NCBI RefSeq assembly: GCF_002211285.1
Contig: NZ_LOKX01000023.1
Coordinates: forward strand, 62,001-126,000
DNA: 64,000 bases
From: Rhizobium sp. R635
GTDB lineage: Bacteria > Pseudomonadota > Alphaproteobacteria > Rhizobiales > Rhizobiaceae
Reading direction: 5' to 3'
Position numbers and translations under genes: made by a program
The notes under the pieces: generated by a model
What the model was told of the DNA's origin: nothing
What the model saw: only the letters and a program-made list of their open reading frames with translations
The model's database searches: none
Part shown: positions 42,346 to 51,271 of the stretch, one piece after another
Layout of the letters: each line of letters opens with the position of its first letter
Position numbering within the stretch: the first letter of the stretch is position 1

Positions 42346-44265
42346 AGCGACCCGGCTGATCGCTTCGGCGAGCTGTGCCTGCGAGAAAGGCTTGCCGAGC
42401 CGGGGCAGATTGGCCATGCCGGACCCCTCTGGCAACTCTGCGTAACCGGTTGCAAGGATGATCGGCATCTCAGGCCATTCGGTGCGGATCGCCCGGGCAA
42501 GCTGCGCGCCGGTCATGCGCGGCATGGCATGGTCGCAGATCACCAGATCGACCGGCTCCTTGCGCAGGATGTCGAGCGCCTCTGATCCGGCCATTGCTTC
42601 GAGCACGGTATGGCCGAGATCCTCCAGCATTAGCGTCGTATTCATCAGCACCAGACCGTCGTCATCGACGGCGAGGACGCGCAGGCCCGGCGGCGCGTTT
42701 TTTGCGCGTTGCGGCAGCGGCGCCGCTGCCTCGGCCGCCTGTTTGGCAACGACGACCGGGAACCACAATTCGGCCGTCGTGCCTTCGCCGGGCGTGCTCT
42801 CCAGGAAGAGGCAACCGCCGGATTGGGTCGCAAGGCCCTGCACCATGGAAAGGCCGAGACCGGTGCCCTTGCCGACGCCCTTGGTGGTGAAGAAGGGAGT
42901 GACGGCCTGTTCCAGCGTCCTGGCATCCATGCCCTCGCCCTCATCGACCACTGCGATCCGGACGTAGCGGCCGGGCGACAGACGGCCCTTGCCTGACGGC
43001 ACCACTTCCTCGGCAGCGCGAAGCACGATTCTGCCGCCGGACGGCATGGCATCGCGAGCATTGACGACGAGGTTCAGGATCGCCATTTCCAGCTGGTTCG
43101 GATCGGTAAGGATCGTCGGCAGCCTGACGGGGAAGAACGTATCGATCATGGTGAGGGGACCGAGCGAACGGCTCAGCATATCCATCATGCCGCGGACCAG
43201 GCCGGAAACGTCGATCGGCTCCACATGCAGTTCCTGCCGGCGGGAGAAGGCAAGCATGCGCTGCGTCAGCGCCGCTCCGCGCTGAGCGCCCTGCATGGCA
43301 TTGTCGACCAGCGATGTCAGCGAGAGATCCTGCGGCATGCGCTTCTTGAGGATTTCGAGACTGCCGAGCACGGCCATCAGCAGATTGTTGAAGTCATGGG
43401 CGATGCCGCCGGTCAGTTGCCCGATTGCCTCCATTTTCTGCGACTGGAACAACTCCTCGCGGGCCTGCTCCAATGCCCGCTGGGTTTCCATCTTCTCGGT
43501 GATATCGCGGGTGATCTTGGCGAAACCGAGCACCTGGCCATCGTCGTCACGGATGACGTCGATGACGACGCTGGCCCAGAAACGGGTGCCGTCCTTGCGA
43601 ACACGCCAGCCTTCCCTTTCGAACCGGCCTTCGGCGCGCGCGGCGCTAAGCGCGGTTTCAGGCACGCCGGCTGCCCGGTCCTCGGGAGTATAAAAGGTCG
43701 AGAAGTGCCGGCCGATGATTTCTTCGGGCCGATAACCCTTGATGCGCTCGGCGCCGAAATTCCAGCTGCTGACATTGCCCTCGGGGTCGAGCATGTAGAT
43801 CGCGTAATCCGAAACGCCCTGGATGAGCCGGCGGAACTGTTCCTCGCTCTGGCGGATCGCGTTTTCGGCTGCCCGGCGTTCGGTCAGGTCGCGGGTGATC
43901 TTGGCATAGCCGATGAGTTCCCCGGAGGGATGGCGGATCGGGTCGATGATCACATGAGCCCAGAAGCGGCTGCCATCCTTGCGCTGGCGCCAGCCCTCCC
44001 CTTCGAACCGGCCGGTCTTGGCCGCCGTGGCGAGCGCTCGCTCAGGAATTCCCGCGGCTCGATCCTCTTCCAGATAGAAGCGGGAGAAATGGTGGCCGAG
44101 AATTTCGGAAGGCTTGTAGCCCTTGAAGCGTTGCGCGCCGGTATTCCAGCTCGTTACGATGCCTTCGGGGCTGAGCATATAGATGGCGTAGTCGGTGATG
44201 GCATCGACCAAAAGGCGAAAGCGTCCCTCTTCGGTAAGAGACGTATCATGTCGATCCAGCACTTC
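42340..44265 (-). CDS. Hybrid sensor histidine kinase (PAS-PAS-HisKA-HATPase-REC)
   Basis: The 641-residue cytoplasmic kinase has two consecutive PAS/PAC units (about residues 14-135 and 138-258) that are close duplicates of each other ('GRFEGEGWRQRKDGSRFWA' and 'GRFEREGWRVRKDGTRFWA'). A HisKA domain with 'TGGIAHDFNNLL' (phospho-accepting His290), a HATPase domain ('NLVVNARDAMPSGGRI', 'GKGTGLGLSMVQGLA') and a C-terminal receiver with Asp578 ('LVICDHAMPRMTG') follow. The start at 44265 has AGAGGGG upstream. No membrane helix, so it senses an internal signal. A partner regulator is not adjacent. Confidence 0.9.
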   Translation of the reverse strand, partial: EVLDRHDTSLTEEGRFRLLVDAITDYAIYMLSPEGIVTSWNTGAQRFKGYKPSEILGHHFSRFYLEEDRAAGIPERALATAAKTGRFEGEGWRQRKDGSRFWAHVIIDPIRHPSGELIGYAKITRDLTERRAAENAIRQSEEQFRRLIQGVSDYAIYMLDPEGNVSSWNFGAERIKGYRPEEIIGRHFSTFYTPEDRAAGVPETALSAARAEGRFEREGWRVRKDGTRFWASVVIDVIRDDDGQVLGFAKITRDITEKMETQRALEQAREELFQSQKMEAIGQLTGGIAHDFNNLLMAVLGSLEILKKRMPQDLSLTSLVDNAMQGAQRGAALTQRMLAFSRRQELHVEPIDVSGLVRGMMDMLSRSLGPLTMIDTFFPVRLPTILTDPNQLEMAILNLVVNARDAMPSGGRIVLRAAEEVVPSGKGRLSPGRYVRIAVVDEGEGMDARTLEQAVTPFFTTKGVGKGTGLGLSMVQGLATQSGGCLFLESTPGEGTTAELWFPVVVAKQAAEAAAPLPQRAKNAPPGLRVLAVDDDGLVLMNTTLMLEDLGHTVLEAMAGSEALDILRKEPVDLVICDHAMPRMTGAQLARAIRTEWPEMPIILATGYAELPEGSGMANLPRLGKPFSQAQLAEAISRVAC

Positions 44266-44337
44266 CATCTGCCCCTCTGCGTTACCAGCGCACATAACGC
44301 AGCCGCAGGCGAATGGTTCCGGACCCTCCTCAAATTT

Positions 44338-45744
44338 TCAGACGGCCTTGACCTGCGGATAGAACCGTTCGGCGACACGCTCGGCCGCGGCATAGGCCTG
44401 CGAGACGATTTCGGGCACGAGATCGATATCGGGCAGGCTGCCGAGGCCGAGGGGGCCGACGGCAAAGAGACCGGCGACCGTCGAGCCATCGTCGAGAAAA
44501 GGCTCGCCGCGCGCATTGACCGCAAGGCCGAGCGAGAGTTCGTCCGGCATGGCGAGTCCGGCGGAAAGCAGGCTCTGCACCAGCGGCGCGGAAAGATCGG
44601 GCGCCTGACAGCGGCAGTCGATGATGCGCTCGGCATGAATGACCTCTTCAGCGGATGAGCCGGCCGGCGTGAAGAACAGGCCGCTCAATCCCTGGCGGCC
44701 GACGCGGCCGCGGCGCAGCACCGTACGGCCTTCGGCCAGCTCGCGTTTCAGGCGCAGGTGCATGGCCTCCGGCAGGCGATTGCGGTGGCTGTCGTAGATT
44801 GCCCTCAGATGCCGGTTGAACTGGTGCTTGTCGCGCGCCGGCAGCGAGCGCCAGAGCGAGCGGGCATGTTTCCTCAAGCCGTTCATCACCGATTGCCAGC
44901 TTCGGCCCTGTTCTTCCGCCTCGCGACAGGCCTGGCGGATGAAGCGCACGATCTCGGGCAGGCTCTGGGGCAGCGCTTCAGCCGGGAAGACCGGATCGGC
45001 GGAATTCGGCGTATGGCTCTGCGGCAGGAAGCCGCGCCGGGAAATGATCGTCACCTGGCCGTCATAACCGGAATCGCGCAGCTGCAGCAACTGGTCGACG
45101 ACGCGGATGCCGCTGCCGAGCAGCACCGTATGCGGCCGGGCGACGAGGCGCTGAGCCCTGATCGGCGAGGCTTCCTGCGCGCCGGCATCGGCCTGTGCCA
45201 GACCATAACCGGTAGCGAGGATGACGGTATCGAACAGCGGGTTGGCGGGATTGGCGCTTTCAAGCAGGAAGCGGTTACCGTGGCTCCTGCGGATCGCCAC
45301 GACAGGATCGGTACACACCTGGACGGTAATGTCCTTGCGGGCGGCGAGCGCTTCCGAAAAGCGCTGGTAGACGTAGTCGCTGAAAATCTCCTTCGGCACG
45401 AAGATCTGCCGAAAGCCCGGAATGGCGGCCGGCACGGCGGCGCGGAAGGCGGCGTTGCTGCAGAGCCAGTCGTTGAAATCGTCATTGTCGCCGAGCGACA
45501 CCGAAAGATCGCGCACACGGGTATTGAGGATCGTAGAGGAGCGGACCGAGGCCAGCGCCTGACCGCCGCTCACCGACGAATGCGGATCGAACAGCTGCAG
45601 GTGGAAAGGCGTGCGCACCGTCTTCATCAGCGCAATCGCCGTCATCATTCCGGAAAAGCCCCGCCCGACGATCGCAATGCGCGGTACGGCCGAAATTTGC
45701 GCCGCCGCATTGGCTCTCGCGGAAAAAAGTCCCTGAACCGTCAT
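44338..45744 (-). CDS. FAD/NAD(P)-binding protein (HI0933/NAD_binding_9 type)
   Basis: The 468-residue protein has an N-terminal dinucleotide motif 'RIAIVGRGFSGMMTAIALM' (Gly27, Gly29, Gly32), 'LFDPHSSVSGGQALAS' and 'DTVILATGYGLAQADAGAQE', then a second nucleotide motif 'VLLGSGIRVVDQLLQLRDSG'. This matches the family of FAD-NAD(P)-binding proteins often called hydroxyacylglutathione-like or amine-type oxidoreductases, without known substrate. It is 72 bp upstream of the histidine kinase on the same strand and may be its operon partner. Confidence 0.78.
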   Translation of the reverse strand: MTVQGLFSARANAAAQISAVPRIAIVGRGFSGMMTAIALMKTVRTPFHLQLFDPHSSVSGGQALASVRSSTILNTRVRDLSVSLGDNDDFNDWLCSNAAFRAAVPAAIPGFRQIFVPKEIFSDYVYQRFSEALAARKDITVQVCTDPVVAIRRSHGNRFLLESANPANPLFDTVILATGYGLAQADAGAQEASPIRAQRLVARPHTVLLGSGIRVVDQLLQLRDSGYDGQVTIISRRGFLPQSHTPNSADPVFPAEALPQSLPEIVRFIRQACREAEEQGRSWQSVMNGLRKHARSLWRSLPARDKHQFNRHLRAIYDSHRNRLPEAMHLRLKRELAEGRTVLRRGRVGRQGLSGLFFTPAGSSAEEVIHAERIIDCRCQAPDLSAPLVQSLLSAGLAMPDELSLGLAVNARGEPFLDDGSTVAGLFAVGPLGLGSLPDIDLVPEIVSQAYAAAERVAERFYPQVKAV

Positions 45745-46031
45745 CGCAACTCCTTTGCGGTTTCAGCCGCACCGTCTGTCGATCGAGGTTTCAACGCATA
45801 AAGCGATCACGCGTTGTTGAGGTTCATACGGCCATTCACAAACACCGCCGCAGGATTGGGTCCGGCCAGCGGCCCGCAAAAGAGATAAAAGGGCGATCAT
45901 GCTCACCCATAGTCTATTAAACTAGTCGTGTATGAAAGCCCCAAAAGCCTGATGTGGCAAGAGGGTTTACGGCACCGCCCCATAACTAATTGAAATAAAA
46001 AGATATTAACTACCGAAGCGACTTTCTCCGG
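45745..46031. promoter_or_regulatory. Intergenic region upstream of the FAD protein gene
   Basis: This 287-bp stretch has a markedly AT-rich part (about 45910-46015), which is where the promoter of the FAD-protein gene could lie. No confident box or hairpin is seen. Confidence 0.35.
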
Positions 46032-46649
46032 TCAGCCGCCTTCGCCAGGATACTGCTTCGCCTGCAAAAGACCCGCCAAATGCGCCGCGTTGCGCGCCAA
46101 CATATCGACCGATGTCGTCACCTGCTTCGGCACCTTGTCGAGATCGACGAAATTGGTGGACCCCATCGCCTCGCCGACCCAATAGGCGACGGCATTGGCG
46201 GGGATGGTGAAGCCGACATCGCTCAGCGCCTGATAGAGTTCGGCCGATACGTGATGGGCGCCGTCCTCATTGCCGACGACGGCGACGGCCGCGACCCTGC
46301 CGTAGGAAACCATGCGGCCCTGATCATCCGTCTCCTCGAGGAAGGCGTCCATGCGCTCCAGCGCCCGCTTGCAGACGCTGGAGGGCTGGCCGAGCCAGAT
46401 CGGCGTCGCCATGAGCAGAATATCGGCGTCCAGCAGCTTCGCGCGGATCGCGGGCCAGTCATCGCCGTCGCCTTCGTCCGAAGTGACGCCCGGCTTGATG
46501 TTGAAATCGGCAAGGCGGATCACTTCGGTCGTGATGCCATGCGCCGACATTGCCTTGTCGATGAGGCCGATCATCCGCTCGGTCGAAGATGCATCCTTGG
46601 CGTTGCTAGCCTTCAGCGTGGCGTTGAGAGCGAGGGCTTTCAGCGGCAT
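46032..46649 (-). CDS. Flavodoxin-fold NAD(P)H:FMN oxidoreductase family protein
   Basis: The 205-residue protein has the flavodoxin-like fold: 'KALALNATLKASNAKDASST' (phosphate-binding loop of the FMN site), 'ADILLMATPIWLGQPSSVCK' (the common A-T-P-x-W loop) and 'VAAVAVVGNEDGAHHVSAEL'. Such proteins reduce quinones or FMN with NAD(P)H and often answer oxidative stress. It is divergent from the ABC exporter genes. Confidence 0.82.
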   Translation of the reverse strand: MPLKALALNATLKASNAKDASSTERMIGLIDKAMSAHGITTEVIRLADFNIKPGVTSDEGDGDDWPAIRAKLLDADILLMATPIWLGQPSSVCKRALERMDAFLEETDDQGRMVSYGRVAAVAVVGNEDGAHHVSAELYQALSDVGFTIPANAVAYWVGEAMGSTNFVDLDKVPKQVTTSVDMLARNAAHLAGLLQAKQYPGEGG

Positions 46650-46878
46650 GTGTCTCTCCCGGTAACGGTTGCTGAAAAGGGTTGCCTGCTGCAGCCCGCC
46701 CGCGGGCTGATTGTTCCCGCCGGCATATGGGAGGCCTCACGCAAAAATAACCAGATGGTGAATTCTTTACTTGAACGGCCAAATGGAATCGGCAAAAGTG
46801 ACGGTGCTATCAATCCCTTCATGGATTTGCCGTCTTTCCGGGCCAGCGTCCGACCACACATCTATTGGAAAAAATACC
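46650..46878. promoter_or_regulatory. Divergent promoter region, FMN reductase / ABC exporter
   Basis: This stretch of about 230 bp lies between two genes that point apart. A reading frame runs through its right part in frame with the exporter, but without signal or helix content, so the exporter start is placed at the GTG at 46879. AT-rich sequence at 46740-46800 may hold the promoters. Confidence 0.35.
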
Positions 46879-48723
46879 GTGAGCAGCGATGCGTCCATAC
46901 GCGCGGCGAAGCCTTCGGCTTCGATGGCGCTTGCAACCGCGGCAGGGTGGGGCAAGGGCCTCTACACACTGTTCCGCATCACCGTCATGGCCTTCCGTCA
47001 CCCTTGGCAAGCCGGGCTTGCCATCGGCGCCACCTTGATCGCCTCCACCTTCCAGCTTCTGATCCCCCGTCTTCTCGGCCAGGCCGTCGATCATACGCAG
47101 GTGGCGCTTCACGGCGGCACGATCGGGCAGCAGGCACAGGACGCGCTGCTGACGACGGCGCTGCTTCTGCTCGGCGCCAGCGTGCTGCGCGGCATTTTCA
47201 CCATGGTGCAGAACTATTTCAGTGAATCCGTCGGCCATCACATGGGCTACGAGCTGCGTCTGGCCTGCTACGAAAAGATCCAGCGCCTCTCCTTCAGTTT
47301 TCATGACACCGTGCACTCCGGCGACCTGATCACCATCGGCCTGCTCGACCTGGAAGGCGTGCGCATGTACTTCTCGACGGCGCTCGTGCGTGTCTTCCTG
47401 CTTTCGATGCTGATCGGCATCGGGGCTTACATGCTGCTGTCGACGGACGTGGTGCTCGGCCTGCTGGCCCTTTCCTTCGTCCCCTTCGTAGGCTGGCGCT
47501 CGTCCGTCACCCAGCTTCGCCTGCGCGCCACCTGGCTGGACCTGCAGCAACGGCTTTCGGTGCTGACCCGCATCATGGAAGAAAATCTCGGCGGCATCCG
47601 CGTCGTGCGCGCTTTCGCGGCGCAGGAGCACGAACTCTCGAAATTCGAGAAAGCGTCGAAGAATGCACTGGAGCTTGCCCATCAGCGCGTCGGCATCCGC
47701 GTCACCAATACCAGCGCCATGACCTTCTCTTTCTTCGCAGCCATGGGTCTCGTGCTGTGGGTCGGCGGCGGCAAGGTGCTCTCAGGCGAGATCACCGTCG
47801 GTACGCTCGCTTCCTTCCTCACCTTCATGACCATCCTGCAGATGCCGGTGCGCCAGCTCGGCCTGATGGTCAACGCCTTCGCGCGCGCCTCGACCTGCGG
47901 AACGCGCCTCTTCGATCTTCTCGACCTGGAGATCGCCGTGCGCGATGCGCCGGATGCCAGGGAGCTTGATGTCACCGATGGCACCCTGCGCTTCGAGAAT
48001 GTCAGCTTCGCCTATCCGGCCTCGCCGATGCATGAGGTGCTGCACGACGTAAGCTTCGAGGCGAAGCGCGGCGAAACGATCGGCATCGTCGGCCCGCCCG
48101 GCAGCGGCAAGTCGACGCTGGCGCATCTGATCCCGCGCTTCTACGACGCGACCGGCGGCAAGATCACCATCGACGGGCAGGATATCCGCAAGGCGACGCT
48201 GCAGTCGCTGCGCCGCGCCGTCGCCGTCGTGCAGCAGGATTCCTTCCTCTTCACCACGACGATCGAAAACAATATCGCCTATGGCGACCCCTGGGCCAAG
48301 GAAAGCCGCATCGAGCGCGCCAGCGAAAGCGCGCAGCTCCACAACTATGTCCTCGGCCTCCCCACAGGCTACGGCACCGTTGTCGGCGAGCGCGGCGTCT
48401 CGCTTTCGGGCGGCCAGCGCCAGAGGCTTTCGATCGCGCGTGCGCTGATGCTCAAACCCGCAGTGATGGTGTTCGACGATTCGACGGCGGCAATCGACGC
48501 AGCCACGGAGCAGCGCATCCGCAGCGCGATGCGCCGCTATGCCGCCGACCGCGTCACCATCATCGTCGCCCATCGCCTGAGTTCGCTGATGCATGCCGAC
48601 AGGATCTTCTTCATCGAGGACGGCCGCATCGTCGAACAGGGCACGCATGACGAGCTGCTTTCGCTCGGCGGGCGATACAAGGCGCTTTACGATTTGCAGG
48701 TGCGGCCGGGCGACGAGCTTTGA
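46879..48723 (+). CDS. Heterodimeric ABC exporter, subunit 1 (degenerate catalytic base)
   Basis: The 614-residue protein (from GTG at 46879; the frame is open upstream to 46771) has six helices and one ATPase domain. Walker A is 'GPPGSGKS' (405-412), the signature is canonical 'LSGGQ' (509-513), but Walker B ends 'VMVFDDST' with Asp534 where the catalytic Glu should be. This is the mark of the degenerate-site half of heterodimeric exporters such as TM287/288 or TmrAB. The partner gene follows after 31 bp. The cargo could be drugs, lipids or peptides. Confidence 0.88.
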   Translation: MSSDASIRAAKPSASMALATAAGWGKGLYTLFRITVMAFRHPWQAGLAIGATLIASTFQLLIPRLLGQAVDHTQVALHGGTIGQQAQDALLTTALLLLGASVLRGIFTMVQNYFSESVGHHMGYELRLACYEKIQRLSFSFHDTVHSGDLITIGLLDLEGVRMYFSTALVRVFLLSMLIGIGAYMLLSTDVVLGLLALSFVPFVGWRSSVTQLRLRATWLDLQQRLSVLTRIMEENLGGIRVVRAFAAQEHELSKFEKASKNALELAHQRVGIRVTNTSAMTFSFFAAMGLVLWVGGGKVLSGEITVGTLASFLTFMTILQMPVRQLGLMVNAFARASTCGTRLFDLLDLEIAVRDAPDARELDVTDGTLRFENVSFAYPASPMHEVLHDVSFEAKRGETIGIVGPPGSGKSTLAHLIPRFYDATGGKITIDGQDIRKATLQSLRRAVAVVQQDSFLFTTTIENNIAYGDPWAKESRIERASESAQLHNYVLGLPTGYGTVVGERGVSLSGGQRQRLSIARALMLKPAVMVFDDSTAAIDAATEQRIRSAMRRYAADRVTIIVAHRLSSLMHADRIFFIEDGRIVEQGTHDELLSLGGRYKALYDLQVRPGDEL

Positions 48724-48754
48724 GCGCGTAAGAAACCGGCGCTGGAGGAAACTG

Positions 48755-50647
48755 ATGGCCGAGGAACTGGAAACCGAACGCTCCGACGTTCGCGAGGATG
48801 GCAGGCGCCCGCCGCGGGCGGTCGTCGGATCGCAACGCGTCGAAGAGGAAATCTTCGGCAAGGTCTTCGATTCCAACATCATCAAGCGCATCTGGGCCTT
48901 CGTGCACCCCTACCGGCGCGATGTCATCCTGTCGGTCGTTTCGGTGCTCGTCTTCACCGCCATGCAGCTCATGATCCCGCTGATCATCCGCTACGCCATC
49001 GACCACGGCATGCAGCCGGGTGGCAATTCGGCGCTGATCTCGGCGATCGTCGCCTTCCTGATCGCCATTCTCATCAACTACGGCGCCAGCTATTGGCAGG
49101 AGACATTGGTCGGCGGCGTCGCGGAAAACGTGCTCTTCGATATCCGCAGGGCGATGTTCTCGCATCTGCAGCGCGTCTCGCTTTCCTTCATGGACAAGAC
49201 GGAGGTCGGCCGGCTGATGTCGCGCCTGCAGGGCGACGTCAACTCCATGCAGGAATTCCTCGAAACCTGCGTTCTGTCGGTCGGCGACATCTTTCTGCTC
49301 TTCGGCATCGTCTTCGTGATGCTCTATCTCGACTTCAAGCTCGGCCTGCTGACGCTTTCCGCACTGCCTGTTCTCTTCGTCGTGCGTCTCTTCTGGCTGC
49401 CGCTCGCCCGCAAGTCCTTCATGGCCGCACACGAGACGAACTCCGTGGCGAACGGCGCGCTTGCCGAAGCGATCCATGGCGTTCGCGCCGTCCAGAGCAT
49501 GGACAGGCAGGAAGTCAACTTCCAGCTCTACGACGACAAGGCGCATGCCAACCTGCTGACGCATCTGACGGCGGCGCGTTATGCCCAGATCATGGTGCCG
49601 ATCGTCGATTCGCTGACCGGCATCGCCATGGCGCTCGTCATCGTCGTCGGCGGTGCCCGCGTCCTGAACCAGGCGCTCGACGTCGGCGTGCTCGTCGCCT
49701 TCCTCTTCTATATCCAGCGCTTCTTCGACCCTATCCGTTCGCTGACCCTGCAATATTCCGTCATGCAGCGCGCCATGGCGTCAGGCCAGCGTTTGACCGA
49801 CGTGCTCGACGTACCAATCGAGATCCAGGACGCGCCCAATGCCAAGGTGCTGTCGGCAGACATGGACGGCTCGGTGGAGTTCCGCGACGTCGTCTTCGGC
49901 TACAATCCCAAGCATCCTGTACTCAAGCACGTCAGTTTCAAGGTCAATCCCGGCGAGACGGTGGCCTTGGTCGGCCCGACGGGATCGGGCAAATCGAGCT
50001 GCATGTCGCTGATCCACCGTTTCTATGAGGTGCAGCAGGGGCAGGTTCTGGTCGGCGGGCATGACGTGCGCGCGCTGACACAGGATTCGCTCGGCGCTCA
50101 GATCGCCATGGTGCTGCAGGAACCCTTTCTCTTCACCGGCACCGTCTTCGAGAACATCCGCTACCACAAATCGGAAGCGACGCGCGAACAGGTGATCGAA
50201 GCCGCCAAGGCGGTCGGCGCGCATGACTTCATCATGCGCATGCCGGAAGGCTACGACAGCATGCTCGGCGAGCGCGGCGGCAATCTTTCACTCGGCCAGC
50301 GCCAGCTCCTCTCCTTCGCCCGCGCGCTGGTGGCGGATGCGAAGATCCTGGTGCTCGACGAGGCGACGGCCAATATCGACAGCTATACGGAGATGCTGAT
50401 CCAGAAGGCTCTGGTGAAGCTCTTGGAAAACCGCACCGGTCTCGTCATCGCCCACCGCCTTGCGACGATCCGCGAAGCCGACCGCATCATCGTGCTGCAG
50501 AACGGCGAAATCATCGAAAGCGGCAACCATCGGCAACTGATGAAGAACCGCAAGCTTTATTCCAGGCTCTATAACCTCAACTATGCCTCCTTCGACGATA
50601 TTCCCGAGGACGTGCTGGAAGAGACGACGACGGAATCGGCGACCTGA
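48755..50647 (+). CDS. Heterodimeric ABC exporter, subunit 2 (catalytic)
   Basis: The 630-residue protein has six helices after a charged N-terminal 60 residues, and an ATPase domain with Walker A 'GPTGSGKS' (407-414), Walker B 'ILVLDEATANID' with catalytic Glu536, but a changed signature 'LSLGQ' (511-515). Combined with subunit 1, the Walker motifs here and the LSGGQ of subunit 1 form the active site; the other site is degenerate. The ATG at 48755 follows an excellent GGAGGAAA ribosome-binding site; the frame open further upstream overlaps subunit 1 and is not used. Confidence 0.9.
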   Translation: MAEELETERSDVREDGRRPPRAVVGSQRVEEEIFGKVFDSNIIKRIWAFVHPYRRDVILSVVSVLVFTAMQLMIPLIIRYAIDHGMQPGGNSALISAIVAFLIAILINYGASYWQETLVGGVAENVLFDIRRAMFSHLQRVSLSFMDKTEVGRLMSRLQGDVNSMQEFLETCVLSVGDIFLLFGIVFVMLYLDFKLGLLTLSALPVLFVVRLFWLPLARKSFMAAHETNSVANGALAEAIHGVRAVQSMDRQEVNFQLYDDKAHANLLTHLTAARYAQIMVPIVDSLTGIAMALVIVVGGARVLNQALDVGVLVAFLFYIQRFFDPIRSLTLQYSVMQRAMASGQRLTDVLDVPIEIQDAPNAKVLSADMDGSVEFRDVVFGYNPKHPVLKHVSFKVNPGETVALVGPTGSGKSSCMSLIHRFYEVQQGQVLVGGHDVRALTQDSLGAQIAMVLQEPFLFTGTVFENIRYHKSEATREQVIEAAKAVGAHDFIMRMPEGYDSMLGERGGNLSLGQRQLLSFARALVADAKILVLDEATANIDSYTEMLIQKALVKLLENRTGLVIAHRLATIREADRIIVLQNGEIIESGNHRQLMKNRKLYSRLYNLNYASFDDIPEDVLEETTTESAT

Positions 50648-50752
50648 TACCCCTTTGCCCTGCATTAACGCCTGTCGCAAAGTTTGAACGAACAATCGCC
50701 TTGCTGCCGCATTTCCCTCTTATCCGGGGCAAGTGCCACTGAGGAGAATATT

Positions 50753-51070
50753 ATGAAGAGAATTATTAGCAGCCTGTTGATCGCGACGGCCCTTGTTGGA
50801 TCGGCTATTCAGCCTGCTGCCGCGCGTGACCGTCATCACCACAACGACACCGGCCGCATCATCGCCGGAGGTGTTGCCGCAGGCGTCGTCGGCGGTCTGA
50901 TCGGAGGCGCGATCGCCAATGGCGGCCCGCGTTACGTCGATGACGGCCCTCGTTATGTGGAGAGCCCCCGCTATGTCGAACCCCAGCCGAGATGCTGGTA
51001 TGAGGACCGCGACGTGCGCAACCGCTATGACGGCGGCTATCACGCCGAAACGGTCCGCGTCTGCGAGTAG
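50753..51070 (+). CDS. Small secreted glycine-zipper protein
   Basis: The 105-residue protein has a signal peptide (MKRIISSLLIATALVGSAI, probable cleavage after AAA near residue 24), a glycine-zipper segment 'GGVAAGVVGGLIGGAIANGG' that can insert in or pack against a membrane, and a threefold P-R-Y-V repeat (PRYVDDG, PRYVES, PRYVEP), then a C-terminal part with two cysteines. GAGGAG lies eight bases before the ATG. Probably a periplasmic or outer-membrane-associated protein; function unknown. Confidence 0.8.
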   Translation: MKRIISSLLIATALVGSAIQPAAARDRHHHNDTGRIIAGGVAAGVVGGLIGGAIANGGPRYVDDGPRYVESPRYVEPQPRCWYEDRDVRNRYDGGYHAETVRVCE

Positions 51071-51082
51071 CCGAACTTCTCG

Positions 51083-51116
51083 GAGCGGCGCCCCCTGAGC
51101 ATTGTCGGCGCCGCTC
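51083..51116 (+). terminator. Terminator-like hairpin after the glycine-zipper gene
   Basis: Perfect 10-base arms GAGCGGCGCC and GGCGCCGCTC with a 14-base loop lie 12 bp after the stop codon. The T-run is weak (ATTCACTC), so rho-independent release is likely but not certain. Confidence 0.5.
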
Positions 51117-51271
51117 ATTCACTCCCTCAGCCGAGGTTGAATTCGCCAGCCCGGCAGCTGTCCGCAACGAAATCGCCTGTACTTTGCGATTATCTCCCTT
51201 TTAGAAAAAATCTGGCTGCCGTGCGGCCAGCTGTCATCTGGCTGTCAGAGACGGCAAATAGCTGAAGGGCC

